From Guadua angustifolia (taxonomy: Eukaryota; Streptophyta; Magnoliopsida; Poales; Poaceae): DNA of 64,000 nt. Both the position numbers and the translations under genes were made by a program. The notes beneath the pieces are model-generated. The model worked only from the letters and a program-made list of their open reading frames with translations. It ran no database searches and was not told the DNA's origin. This document shows, one piece after another, positions 24,126 through 38,641 of this stretch; positions within the stretch are counted from its first letter, which is position 1, and each line of letters starts with the position of its first letter. The DNA is taken from assembly GCA_036346375.1 (NCBI GenBank), contig CM070508.1, forward strand, positions 41,560,862 through 41,624,861, given 5' to 3'.

Positions 24126-27100
24126 ACAACACTTACGAGGGCAATCCGGTGTGTCTTCGGAGTGTTTCGCATCGGGGCAAACTTTTATAAAGTCGACTTG
24201 TTCGTATCCCGGTTTGAATGAAATTAACACCAGAGCTAAAATGACCGAAAGAAGCTCCAATGAGACCGGCGACACATTGGAGTGCAAACCGGTGCATTTT
24301 CGGAGTGTTTCGCTCCGGTGCAAACTTTCACAAAATCCACCTGTCCGGATCTCGATTTGTACGAAATTAACATGAAGCGAAATCGACCGAAACAAGCTCC
24401 AACAAGACAGACAACACTTACGAGGGCAATCCGGTGTGTCTCTGGAGTGTTTCGCTCCGGGGCAAACTTTCATAAAGTCCACTTGTTCGGATCCCGGTTT
24501 GAACGAAATTAACGCCAGTGCTAAAATGACCGAAAGAAGCTCCAATGAGACCGGCGACACACGTTGGAGTGCAAACCGTGCATTTTGGAGTGTTTCGCGC
24601 TCGGTGCAAACTTTCACAAAATCCACCTGTCCGGATCTCGATTTGTACGAAATTAACATCAAGCTAAATCGATCAAACAAGCTCCAACAAGACCGACAAC
24701 ACTTACGAGGGCAATCCGTGTGTCTTCGAGTGTTTCGCATCGGGCAAACTTTCATAAAGTCCACTTGTTCGATCCCGTTTGAATGAAATTAACACCAGAG
24801 CTAAAATGACCGAAAGAAGCTCCAATGAGACCGGCGACACATTGGAGTGCAAACCGGTGCATTTTCGGAGTGTTTCGCTCTGGTGCAAACTTTCACAAAA
24901 TCCACCTATCCAGATCTCGATTTGTACGAAATTAACATCAAGCTTAAATCGATCAAACAAGCTCCAACAAGACCGACAACACTTACGAGGGCAATCCGGT
25001 GTCTTCTTGAGTGTTTCGCCGGGCAAACTTTCATAAAGTCCACTTGTTCGATCCCGTTTGAATGAAATTAACACCCGAGCTAAAATGACCGAAAGAAGCT
25101 CCAATGAGACTGGCGACACATTGGAGTGCAAACCGGTGCATTTTCGGAGTGTTTCGCCCCGGTGCAAAGTTTCACAAAATCCACCTGTCTGGATCTCGAT
25201 TTGTACAAAATTAACATCAAGCTAAATCGACCGAAACCAGCTTCAAGAAGACCGACAACACTTACGAGGGCAATCCGGTGTCTTCGAGTGTTTCGATCGG
25301 GCAAACTTTCATAAAGTCCACTTGTTCGATCCCGTTTGAATGAAATTAACACCAGAGCTAAAATGACCGAAAGAAGCTCCAATGAGACCGGCGACACATT
25401 GGAGTGCAAACCGTGCATTTTCGAGTGTTTCGCTCGGTGCAAACTTTCACAAAATCCACCTATCCGGATCTCGATTTGTACAAATTAACATCAAGCTAAA
25501 TCGATCAAACAAGCTCCAACAAGACCGACAACACTTACGAGGGCAATCCGTGTGTCTTCGAGTGTTTCGCTCGGGCAAACTTTCATAAAGTCGACTTGTT
25601 CGTATCCCGGTTTGAATGAAATTAACACCAGAGCTAAAATGACCGAAAGAAGCTCCAATGAGACCGGCGACACATTGGAGTGCACACTGTGCATTTTCAG
25701 AGTGTTTTGCTCCCGTGCAAACTTTCACAAAATCCACCTGTCCGGATCTCGATTTGTACAAAATTAACATCAAGCTAAATCGACCGAAACAAGCTCCAAC
25801 AAGACCGACAACACTTACGAGGGCAATCCGTGTGTCTTCGAGTGTTTCGCCGGGCAAACTTTCATAAAGTCCACTTGTTCGATCCCGTTTAAATGAAATT
25901 AACACCAGAGCTAAAATGACCGAAAGAAGCTCCAATGTGACCGGCGACACGTTGGAGTGCAAACCGTGCATTTTTGGAGTGTTTCGCTCCGGTGCAAACC
26001 TTCACAAAATCCACCTGTCCGGATCTCGATTTGTACGAAATTAACATCAAGCTAAATCGACCGAAACAAGCTCCAACAAGACCGACAACACTTACGAGGG
26101 CAATCCGTGTGTCTTGAGTGTTTCGCCGGGCAAACTTCATAAAGTCCACTTGTTCGGATCCCGGTTTGAATGAAATTAACACCAGAGCTAAAATGACCGA
26201 AAGAAGCTCCAATGAGACCGGCGACACATTGGAGTGCAAACCGTGCATTTTTGAGTGTTTCGCTCCGGTGCAAACCTTCACAAAATCCACCTGTCCGGAT
26301 CTCGATTTGTACGAAATTAACATCAAGCTAAATCGACCGAAACAAGCTCCAACAAGACCGACAACACTTACGAGGGCAATCCGGTGTGTCTTCGGAGTGT
26401 TTCGCCGGGCAAACTTTCATAAAGTCCACTTGTTCGATCCCGCTTTGAATGAAATTAACACCAGAGCTAAAATGACCGAAAGAAGCTCCAATGAGACCGG
26501 CGACACATTGGAGTGCAAACCGCATTTTGGAGTGTTTCGCTCGGTGCAAACTTTCACAAAATCCACCTGTCCGGATCTCGATTTGTACAAAATTAACATC
26601 AAGCTTAAATCGATCAAACAAGCTCCAACAAGACCGACAACACTTACGAGGGCAATCCGGTGTCTTCGAGTGTTTCGCTCGGGCAAACTTTCATAAAGTC
26701 CACTTGTTCGATCCCGCTTGAATGAAATTAACACCAGAGCTAAAATGACCGAAAGAAGCTCCAATGAGACCGGCGACACATTGGAGTGCAAACCGCATTT
26801 TTGAGTGTTTCGCTCGGTGCAAACTTTCACAAAATCCACCTATCCAGATCTCGGTTTGCACAAAATTAACGTGAAGCGAAATCGATCGAAAGAAGCTCCA
26901 ACAAGACCGACAACACTTTCGAGGGCAATCCGGTGTCTTCTGAGTGTTTCGCCGGGCAAACTTTCATAAAGTCCACTTGTTCGATCCCGTTTGAATGAAA
27001 TTAACACCAGAGCTAAAATGACCGAAAGAAGCTCCAATGAGACTGGCGACACATTGGAGTGCAAACCGGTGCATTTTCGGAGTGTTTCGCCCCGGTGCAA

Positions 27101-30100
27101 AGTTTCACAAAATCCACCTGTCTGGATCTCGATTTGTACAAAATTAACATCAAGCTAAATCGATCAAACAAGCTCCAACAAGACCGACAACACTTACGAG
27201 GGCAATCCGTGTGTCTTCGAGTGTTTCGCCGGGCAAACTTTCATAAAGTCCACTTGTTCGATCCCGTTTGAATGAAATTAACACCAGAGCTAAAATGACC
27301 GAAAGAAGCTCCAATGAGACCGCGACACATTGGAGTGCAAACCGTGCATTTTCGAGTGTTTCGCTCGGTGCAAACTTTCACAAAATCCACCTGTCCGGAT
27401 CTCGATTTGTACAAAATTAACATCAAGCTAAATCGATCAAACAAGCTCCAACAAGACCGACAACACTTACGAGGGCAATCCGGTGTGTCTTCGAGTGTTT
27501 CGCCGGGCAAACTTTCATAAAGTCCACTTGTTCGATCCCGTTTGAATGAAATTAACACCAGAGCTAAAATGACCGAAAGAAGCTCCAATGAGACCGCGAC
27601 ACATTGGAGTGCAAACCGTGCATTTTCGAGTGTTTCGCCTCGGTGCAAACTTTCACAAAATCCACCTGTCCGGATCTCGATTTGTACGAAATTAACATCA
27701 AGCTAAATCGATCAAACAAGCTCCAACAAGACCGACAACACTTACGAGGGCAATCCGGTGTGTCTTCGAGTGTTTCGCCGGGCAAACTTTCATAAAGTCC
27801 ACTTGTTCGATCCCGCTTGAATGAAATTAACACCAGAGCTAAAATGACCGAAAGAAGCTCCAATGAGACCGGCGACACATTGGAGTGCAAACCGTGCATT
27901 TTGGAGTGTTTCGCTCGGTGCAAACTTTCACAAAATCCACCTGTCCGGATCTCGATTTGTACAAAATTAACATCAAGCTTAAATCGATCAAACAAGCTCC
28001 AACAAGACCGACAACACTTACGAGGGCAATCCGGTGTGTCTTCGAGTGTTTCGCATCGGGCAAACTTTCATAAAGTCCACTTGTTCGATCCCGTTTGAAT
28101 GAAATTAACACCAGAGCTAAAATGACCGAAAGAAGCTCCAATGAGACCGGCGACACATTGGAGTGCAAACCGTGCATTTTGAGTGTTTCGCTCGGTGCAA
28201 ACTTTCACAAAATCCACCTGTCCGGATCTCGATTTGTACGAAATTAACATCAAGCTAAATCGATCAAACAAGCTCCAACAAGACCGACAACACTTACGAG
28301 GGCAATCCGGTGTGTCTTGAGTGTTTCGCTCGGGCAAACTTTCATAAAGTCCACTTGTTCGATCCCGCTTTGAATGAAATTAACACCAGAGCTAAAATGA
28401 CCGAAAGAAGCTCCAATGAGACCGACAACACATAGGAGTGCAAACCGGTGCATTTTCGGAGTGTTTCGCTCCGGTGCAAACTTTCACAAAATCCACCTAT
28501 CCGGATCTCGATTTGTACAAAATTAACATCAAGCGAAATCGACCGAAACAAGCTCCAACAAGACCGACAACACTTACGAGGGCAATCCGTTGTGTCTTCG
28601 GAGTGTTTCGCTTCGGGGCAAACTTTCATAAAGTCCACTTGTTCGGATCCCGGTTTGAATGAAATTAACACCAGAGCTAAAATGACCGAAAGAAGCTCCA
28701 ATGAGACCGGCGACACATTGGAGTGCAACCCGTTGCATTTTCGGAGTGTTTCGCTCCGGTGCAAACTTTCACAAAATCCACCTGTCCGGATCTCGATTTG
28801 TACAAAATTAACATCAAGCGAAATCGACCGAAACAAGCTCCAACAAGACCGACAACACTTACGAGGGCAATCCGGTGTCTTCTTGAGTGTTTCGATCGGG
28901 CAAACTTTCATAAAGTCCACTTGTTCGATCCCGTTTGAATGAAATTAACACCAGAGCTAAAATGACCGAAAGAAGCTCCAATGAGACCGGCGACACATTG
29001 GAGTGCAAACCGTGCATTTTCGGAGTGTTTCGCTCTGGTGCAAACTATCACAAAATCCACCTGTCCGGATCTCGATTTGTACGAAATAAACATGATGCGA
29101 AATCGACCGAAACAAGCTCTAACAAGACCGACAACACAAACGAGGGCAATCCGGTGTGTCTTCGGAGTGTTTCGCTCCGGGGCAAACTTTCATCAAGTCC
29201 ACTTGTTCGGATCCCAGTTTGAATGAAATTAACACCAGAGCTTAAATGACCGAAAGAAGCTCCAATGAGACCGGCGACACGTTGGAGTGCAAACCGTGCA
29301 TTTTCGGAGTGTTTTGCTCCAGTGCAAACTTTCACAAAATCCACCTGTTCGGATCTCGATTTGTACGAAATTAACATCAAGCTAAATCAACCGAAACAAG
29401 CTCGAACAAGATCGACAACTCTTATGGGGACAATCCGGTGTCTTCTTGAGTGTTTCGCCGGGCAAACTTTCATAAAGTCCACTTGTTCGATCCCGCTTGA
29501 ATGAAATTAACACCAGAGCTAAAATGACCGAAAGAAGCTCCAATGAGACCGGCAACAAATTGGGATGCAGACCTGTGCATTTTCGGAGTGTTTCGCTCCG
29601 GTGCAAACTTTCACAAAATCCACCTGTCCGAATCTCGATTTGTACAAAATTAACATCAAGCTAAATCGACCGAAACAAGCTCCAACAAGACCGACAACAC
29701 TTACGAGGGCAATCCGTGTGTCTTCGAGTGTTTCGCCGGGGGCAAACTTTCATAAAGTCCACTTGTTCGATCCCGCTTGAATGAAATTAACACCAGAGCT
29801 AAAATGACCGAAAGAAGCTCCAATGAGACCGGCGACACGTTGGAGTGCAAACCGTGCATTTTGAGTGTTTCGCTCCGTGCAAACTTTCACAAAATCCACC
29901 TATCCGGATCTCGATTTGTACGAAATTAACATCAAGCTAAATCGATCAAACAAGCTCCAACAAGACCGACAACACTTACGAGGGCAATCCGTGTGTCTTC
30001 GAGTGTTTCGCCGGGGCAAACTTTCATAAAGTCCACTTGTTCGATCCCGTTTGAATGAAATTAACACCAGAGCTAAAATGACCGAAAGAAGCTCCAATGA

Positions 30101-33100
30101 GACCGGCGACACATTGGAGTGCAAACCGTGCATTTTCGAGTGTTTCGCTCGGTGCAAACTTTCACAAAATCCACCTGTCCGGATCTCGATTTGTACAAAA
30201 TTAACATCAAGCTTAAATCGATCAAACAAGCTCCAACAAGACCGACAACACTTACGAGGGCAATCCGGTGTCTTTGAGTGTTTCGCCGGGCAAACTTTCA
30301 TAAAGTCCACTTGTTCGATCCCGCTTTGAATGAAATTAACACCAGAGCTAAAATGACCGAAAGAAGCTCCAATGAGACCGGCGACACATTGGAGTGCAAA
30401 CCGTGCATTTTGAGTGTTTCGCTCGGTGCAAACTTTCACAAAATCCACCTGTCCGGATCTCGATTTGTACAAAATTAACATCAAGCTAAATCGATCAAAC
30501 AAGCTCCAACAAGACCGACAACACTTACGAGGGCAATCCGGTGTCTTCTGAGTGTTTCGCATCGGGCAAACTTTCATAAAGTCCACTTGTTCGATCCCGC
30601 TTGAATGAAATTAACACCAGAGCTAAAATGACCGAAAGAAGCTCCAATGAGACAGGCGACACATTGGAGTGTAAACCGGTACATTTTTTGAGTGTTTCGC
30701 TCCGGTGCAAACTTTCACAAAATCCACCTATCCGGATCTCGATTTGTACGAAATTAACATCAAGCGAAATCGACCGAAATAAGCTCCAACAAGACCGACA
30801 ACACTTACGAGGGCAATCCGGTGTGTCTTCGGAGTGTTTCGCTTCGGGGTAAACTTTCATAAAGTCCACTTGTTCGGATCCCGGTTTGAATGAAATTAAC
30901 ACCAGAGCTAAAATGACCGAAAGAAGCTCCAATGAGACCGCCGACACATTGGAGTGCAAACCGTGCATTTTCGGAGTGTTTCGCTCCGGTGCAAACTTTC
31001 ACAAAATCCACCTGTCCGGATCTCGATTTGTACAAAATTAACATCAAGCTAAATCGACCGAAACAAGCTCCAACAAGACCGACAACACTTACGAGGGCAA
31101 TCCGTGTGTCTTGAGTGTTTCGCTTCGGGCAAACTTTCATAAAGTCCACTTGTTCGATCCCGCTTGAATGAAATTAACACCAGAGCTAAAATGACCGAAA
31201 GAAGCTCCAATGAGACCGGCGACACATTGGAGTGCAAACCGTGCATTTTCGAGTGTTTCGCTCTGGTGCAAACTTTCACAAAATCCACCTGTCCGGATCT
31301 CGATTTGTACAAAATTAACGTGAAGCTTAAATCGATCAAACAAGCTCCAACAAGACCGACAACACTTTCGAGGGCAATCCGGAGTCTTCGGAGTGTTTCG
31401 CTTCGGGGCAAACTTTCATAAAGTCCACTTGTTCGGATCCCGGTTTGAATGAAATTAACACCAGAGCTAAAATGACCGAAAGAAGCTCCAATGAGACCGG
31501 CGACACATTGGAGTGCAAACCGGTGCATTTTCGGAGTGTTTCGCTCCGGTGCAAACTTTCACAAAATCCACCTGTCCGGATCTCGATTTGTACGAAATTA
31601 ACATCAAGCGAAATCGATCGAAACAAGCTCCAACAAGACCGACAACACTTACGAGGGCAATCCGGTGTGTCTTCGGAGTGTTTCGCTTCGGGGCAAACTT
31701 TCATAAAGTCCACTTGTTCGGATCCCGGTTTGAATGAAATTAACACCAGAGCTAAAATGACCGAAAGAAGCTCCAATGAGACCGGCGACACATTGGAGTG
31801 CAAACCGGTGCATTTTCGGAGTGTTTCGCCCCGGTGCAAAGTTTCACAAAATCCACCTGTCTGGATCTCGATTTGTACAAAATTAACATCAAGCTAAATC
31901 GACCGAAACCAGCTTCAAGAAGACCGACAACACTTACGAGGGCAATCCGGTGTGTCTTCGGAGTGTTTCGATCGGGCAAACTTTCATAAAGTCCACTTGT
32001 TCGATCCCGTTTGAATGAAATTAACACCAGAGCTAAAATGACCGAAAGAAGCTCCAATGAGACCGGCGACACATTGGAGTGCAAACTGTGCATTTTCGGA
32101 GTGTTTCGCTCCGGTGCAAACTTTCACAAAATCCACCTATCCGGATCTCGATTTGTACGAAATTAACATCAAGCGAAATCGACCGAAACAAGCTCCAACA
32201 AGACCGACAACACTTACGAGGGCAATCCGGTGTGTCTAGAGTGTTTCGCCGGGCAAACTTTCATAAAGTCCACTTGTTCGATCCCGTTTGAATGAAATTA
32301 ACACCAGAGCTAAAATGACCGAAAGAAGCTCCAATGAGACCGGCGACACATTGGAGTGCAAACCGTGCATTTTGAGTGTTTCGCTCGGTGCAAACTTTCA
32401 CAAAATCCACCTATCCGATCTCGATTTGTACAAAATTAACATCAAGCTAAATCGATCAAACAAGCTCCAACAAGACCGACAACACTTACGAGGGCAATCC
32501 GGTGTGTCTTCTGAGTGTTTCGCTCGGGCAAACTTTCATAAAGTCCACTTGTTCGATCCCGTTTGAATGAAATTAACACCAGAGCTAAAATGACCGAAAG
32601 AAGCTCCAATGAGACCGGCGACACATTGGAGTGCAAACCGCATTTTGAGTGTTTCGCTCCGTGCAAACTTTCACAAAATCCACCTGTCCGGATCTCGATT
32701 TGTACAAAATTAACATCAAGCTAAATCGATCAAACAAGCTCCAACAAGACCGACAACACTTACGAGGGCAATCCGGTGTGTCTTGAGTGTTTCGCCGGGC
32801 AAACTTTCATAAAGTCCACTTGTTCGATCCCGTTTGAATGAAATTAACACCAGAGCTAAAATGACCGAAAGAAGCTCCAATGAGACCGGCGACACATTGG
32901 AGTGCAAACCGGTGCATTTTCGGAGTGTTTCGCTCCGGTGCAAACTTTCACAAAATCCATCTGTCCGGTCTCGATTTGTACGAAATTAACTTGGAGCGAA
33001 ATCGACCGAAACAAGCTCCAACAAGACAGATAGCACATACGAGGGCAATCCGATGTGTCTTCGGAGTGTTTCGCTTCGGGGCAAACTTTCACAAAGTCAA

Positions 33101-36100
33101 CTTGTCCGGATCCCGCTTTGAATGAAATTAACACCAGAGCTAAAATGACCGAAAGAAGCTCCAATGAGACCGTCGACACATTGGAGTGCAAACCGGTGCA
33201 TTTTCGGAGTGTTTCGCTCCGGAGCAAACTTTCACAAAATCCACCTATCCGGATCTCGATTTGTACAAAATTAACATCAAGCTTAAATCGATCAAACAAG
33301 CTCCAACAAGACCGACAACACTTACGAGGGCAATCCGTGTCTCTTGAGTGTTTCGCTCGGGCAAACTTTCATAAAGTCCACTTGTTCGATCCCGCTTTGA
33401 ATGAAATTAACACCAGAGCTAAAATGACCGAAAGAAGCTCCAATGAGACCGGCGACACATTGGAGTGCAAACCGTGCATTTTCGGAGTGTTTCGCCCCGG
33501 TGCAAAGTTTCACAAAATCCACCTGTCTGGATCTCGATTTGTACAAAATTAACATCAAGCTAAATCGACCGAAACCAGCTTCAAGAAGACCGACAACACT
33601 TACGAGGGCAATCCGGTGTGTCTTCGGAGTGTTTCGCATCGGGGCAAACTTTTATAAAGTCGACTTGTTCGTATCCCGGTTTGAATGAAATTAACACCAG
33701 AGCTAAAATGACCGAAAGAAGCTCCAATGAGACCGGCAACAAATTGGGTTGCAGACCTGTGCATTTTCGGAGTGTTTCGCTCCTGTGCAAACTTTCACAA
33801 AATCCACCTGTCCGAATCTCGATTTGTACAAAATTAACATCAAGCTAAATCGACCGAAACAAGCTCCAACAAGACCGACAACACTTACGAGGGCAATCCG
33901 GTGTGTCTTCGGAGTGTTTCGCATCGGGGCAAACTTTCATAAAGTGTGGGTTCGGATCCCGGTTTAAATGAAATTAACACCAGAGCTAAAATGACCGAAA
34001 GAAGCTCCAATGTGACCGGCGACACATTGGAGTGCAAACCGTGCATTTTCGAGTGTTTCGCCCCTGCAAACTTTCACAAAATCCACCTGTCCGGATCTCG
34101 ATTTGTACGAAATTAACATCAAGCTAAATCGATCAAACAAGCTCCAACAAGACCGACAACACTTACGAGGGCAATCCGTGTGTCTTCTGAGTGTTTCGCT
34201 CGGGCAAACTTTCATAAAGTCCACTTGTTCGATCCCGCTTGAATGAAATTAACACCAGAGCTAAAATGACCGAAAGAAGCTCCAATGAGACCGGCGACAC
34301 ATTGGAGTGCAAACCGTGCATTTTTGAGTGTTTCGCCCGGTGCAAACTTTCACAAAATCCACCTATCCGGATCTCGATTTGTACAAAATTAACATCAAGC
34401 TAAATCGATCAAACAAGCTCCAACAAGACCGACAACACTTACGAGGGCAATCCGTGTGTCTTCGAGTGTTTCGCGCCGGGCAAACTTTCATAAAGTCCAC
34501 TTGTTCGATCCCGTTTGAATGAAATTAACACCAGAGCTAAAATGACCGAAAGAAGCTCCAATGAGACCGGCGACACATTGAGTGCAAACCGTGCATTTTC
34601 GGAGTGTTTCGCCCCGGTGCAAAGTTTCACAAAATCCACCTGTCTGGATCTCGATTTGTACAAAATTAACATCAAGCTAAATCGACCGAAACAAGCTTCA
34701 AGAAGACCGACAACACTTACGAGGGCAATCCGGTGTGTCTTCGGAGTGTTTCGCATCGGGGCAAACTTTTATAAAGTCGACTTGTTCGTATCCCAGTTTG
34801 AATGAAATTAACACCAGAGCTAAAATGACCGAAAGAAGCTCCAATGAGACCGGCGACACGTTGGAGTGCACACTGGTGCATTTCAGAGTGTTTTGCTCCC
34901 GTGCAAACTTTCACAAAATCCACCTGTCCGGATCTCGATTTGTACGAAATTAACATCAAGCTAAATCGACCGAAACAAGCTCCAACAAGACCGACAACAC
35001 TTACGGGGGCAATCCGGTGTGTCTTCGAGTGTTTCGCCGGGCAAACGTTTATAAAGTCGACTTGTTCGTATCCCAGTTTGAATGAAATTAACACCAGAGC
35101 TAAAATGACCGAAAGAAGCTCCAATGAGACCGGCAACAAATTGGGATGCAGACCTGTGCATTTTCGGAGTGTTTCGCTCCTGTGCAAACTTTCACAAAAT
35201 CCACCTGTCCGGATCTCGATTTGTACGAAATTAACATCAAGCTAAATCGATCGAAACAAGCTCCAACAAGACCGACAACACTTACGAGGGCAATCCGGTG
35301 TGTCTTCGAGTGTTTCGCCGGGCAAACTTTCATAAAGTCCACTTGTTCGATCCCGCTTGAATGAAATTAACACCAGAGCTAAAATGACCGAAAGAAGCTC
35401 CAATGAGACCGGCGACACATTGGAGTGCAAACCGCATTTTCGAGTGTTTCGCTCGGTGCAAACTTTCACAAAATCCACCTGTCCGGATCTCGATTTGTAC
35501 GAAATTAACATCAAGCTAAATCGATCAAACAAGCTCCAACAAGACCGACAACACTTACGAGGGCAATCCGGTGTGTCTTGAGTGTTTCGCCGGGCAAACT
35601 TTCATAAAGTCCACTTGTTCGATCCCGTTTGAATGAAATTAACACCAGAGCTAAAATGACCGAAAGAAGCTCCAATGAGACCGGCGACACATTGAGTGCA
35701 AACCGTGCATTTTCGAGTGTTTCGCTCGGTGCAAACTTTCACAAAATCCACCTATCCGGATCTCGATTTGTACAAAATTAACATCAAGCTAAATCGATCA
35801 AACAAGCTCCAACAAGACCGACAACACTTACGAGGGCAATCCGTGTGTCTTCGAGTGTTTCGCCGGGCAAACTTTCATAAAGTCCACTTGTTCGATCCCG
35901 CTTGAATGAAATTAACACCAGAGCTAAAATGACCGAAAGAAGCTCCAATGAGACCGGCGACACATTGAGTGCAAACCGCATTTTTGGAGTGTTTCGCTCG
36001 GTGCAAACTTTCACAAAATCCACCTGTCCGGATCTCGATTTGTACAAAATTAACATCAAGCTTAAATCGATCAAACAAGCTCCAACAAGACCGACAACAC

Positions 36101-38636
36101 TTACGAGGGCAATCCGGTGTGTCTTCGAGTGTTTCGCCGGGCAAACTTTCATAAAGTCCACTTGTTCGATCCCGCTTGAATGAAATTAACACCAGAGCTT
36201 AAATGACCGAAAGAAGCTCCAATGAGACCGGCGACACGTTGGTGTGCAAACCGTGCATATTCGGAGTGTTTTGCTCCAGTGCAAACTTTCACAAAATCCA
36301 CCTGTTCGGATCTCGATTTGTACAAAATTAACATCAAGCTAAATCAACCGAAACAAGCTCAAACAAGTCCGACAACTCTTACGGGGACAATCCGGTGTGT
36401 CTTCGGAGTCTTTCGCATCGGGGCAAACTTTCATAAAGTCCACTTGTTCGGATCCCGGTTTGAATGAAATTAACACCAGAGCTAAAATGACCGAAAGAAG
36501 CTAAAATGAGACCGGCGACACATTGAGTGCAAACCGTGCATTTTCGAGTGTTTCGCTCCGTGCAAACTTTCACAAAATCCACCTGTCCGATCTCGATTTG
36601 TACGAAATTAACATCAAGCTAAATCGATCAAACAAGCTCCAACAAGACCGACAACACTTACGAGGGCAATCCGGTGTGTCTTGAGTGTTTCGCCGGGGCA
36701 AACTTTCATAAAGTCCACTTGTTCGATCCCGCTTGAATGAAATTAACACCAGAGCTAAAATGACCGAAAGAAGCTCCAATGAGACCGCGACACATTGGAG
36801 TGCAAACCGTGCATTTTCGAGTGTTTCGCTCTGGTGCAAACTTTCACAAAATGCACCTATCCGGATCTCGATTTGTACGAAATTAACATCAAGCTTAAAT
36901 CGATCAAACAAGCTCCAACAAGACCGACAACACTTTCGAGGGCAATCCGGAGTCTTCGGAGTGTTTCGCTTCGGGGCAAACTTTCATAAAGTCCACTTGT
37001 TCGGATCCCGGTTTGAATGAAATTAACACCCGAGCTAAAATGACCGAAAGAAGCTCCAATGAGACTGGCGACACATTGGAGTGCAAACCGGTGCATTTTC
37101 GGAGTGTTTCGCCCCGGTGCAAAGTTTCACAAAATCCACCTGTCTGGATCTCGATTTGTACAAAATTAACATCAAGCTTAAATCGATCAAACAAGCTCCA
37201 ACAAGACCGACAACACTTACGAGGGCAATCCGGTGTGTCTTCGAGTGTTTCGATCGGGCAAACTTTCATAAAGTCCACTTGTTCGATCCCGCTTGAATGA
37301 AATTAACACCAGAGCTAAAATGACCGAAAGAAGCTCCAATGAGACCGGCGACACATTGGAGTGCAAACCGCATTTTCGAGTGTTTCGCCCCGGTGCAAAG
37401 TTTCACAAAATCCACCTGTCTGGATCTCGATTTGTACAAAATTAACATCAAGCTAAATCGACCGAAACCAGCTTCAAGAAGACCGACAACACTTACGAGG
37501 GCAATCCGTGTGTCTTGAGTGTTTCGCTCGGGCAAACTTTCATAAAGTCCACTTGTTCGATCCCGCTTGAATGAAATTAACACCAGAGCTAAAATGACCG
37601 AAAGAAGCTCCAATGAGACCGGCGACACATTGGAGTGCAAACCGCATTTTTCGAGTGTTTCGCTCCTGTGCAAACTTTCACAAAATCCACCTGTCCGAAT
37701 CTCGATTTGTACAAAATGAACATCAAGCTAAATCGACCGAAACAAGCTCCAACAAGACCGACAACACTTACGAGGGCAATCCGGTGTGTCTTCGGAGTGT
37801 TTCGCATCGGGGCAAACTTTCATAAAGTCCACTTGTTCGGATCCCGGTTTGAGTGAAATTAACACCAGAGCTAAAATGACCGGAAGAAGCTCCAATGTGA
37901 CCGGCGACACATTGGAGTGCAAACCGCATTTTCGAGTGTTTCGCTCGGTGCAAACTTTCACAAAATCCACCTGTCCGGATCTCGATTTGTACAAAATTAA
38001 CATCAAGCTTAAATCGATCAAACAAGCTCCAACAAGACCGACAACACTTACGAGGGCAATCCGGTGTGTCTTGAGTGTTTCGCCGGGCAAACTTTCATAA
38101 AGTCCACTTGTTCGGATCCCGCTTGAATGAAATTAACACCAGAGCTAAAATGACCGAAAGAAGCTCCAATGTGACCGGCGACACATTGGAGTGCAAACCG
38201 TGCATTTTCGGAGTGTTTCGCTCCGGTGCAAACCTTCACAAAATCCACCTGTCCGGATCTCGATTTGTACGAAATTAACATCAAGCGAAATCGACCGAAA
38301 CAAGCTCCAACAAGACCGACAACACTTACAAGGGCAATCCGTTGTCTTCGGAGTGTTTCGCATTGGGGCAGACTTTCATAAAGTCCACTTGTTCGGATCC
38401 CGGTTTGAGTGAAATTAACACCAGAGCTAAAATGACCGAAAGAAGCTCCAATGTGACCAGCGACACATTGGAGTGCAAACCGGTGCATTTTCGGAGTGTT
38501 TCGCTCGTGCAAACTTTCACAAAATCCACCTATCCGGATCTCGATTTGTACAAAATTAACATCAAGCTGAAATCGATCGAAACAAGCTCCAACAAGACCG
38601 ACAACACTTACGAGGGCAATCCGGTGTCTTCGAGTG

Positions 38637-38641
38637 TTTCG
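38637..38641 (+). repeat. Left copy of 5-bp target site duplication
   Basis: TTTCG lies at the end of satellite sequence directly before the truncated LTR at 38642. It matches TTTCG at 42631-42635. Confidence 0.75.

Larger units (their letters stand above)
9276..38641 (+). repeat. Tandem satellite array, left arm (284-bp A-B dimer)
   Basis: The arm is head-to-tail throughout, with no inversion seen. The repeating unit is a dimer of two related subunits of about 142 bp each. Subunit A is marked by TTCATAAAGTCCACTTG, GGATCCCGGTTTGAATG and AACACCAGAGCTAAAATG. Subunit B is marked by TTCACAAAATCCACC, GGATCTCGATTTGTAC and AACATCAAGC. Both start with a (C)GGAGTGTTTCGC block and share ACCGAAA-AAGCTCCAA. 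Hand alignment of canonical A and B gives roughly 80% identity with one 1-base gap. The canonical dimer is 284 bp (14423-14990); shortened forms of about 270-282 bp are interspersed. By length this arm holds about 105 dimers. GGATCC (BamHI) occurs once per canonical dimer, in A only. No gene or RNA is supported inside. Array type suggests centromeric, pericentromeric or knob heterochromatin. It is not CentO or CentC as far as I can tell from memory. Confidence 0.97.

Noticed and set aside
9276..38641. CRISPR array
   Set aside because: Regular spacing exists, but the whole 284-bp period is conserved; there are no unique spacers, and the context is a plant nuclear genome.
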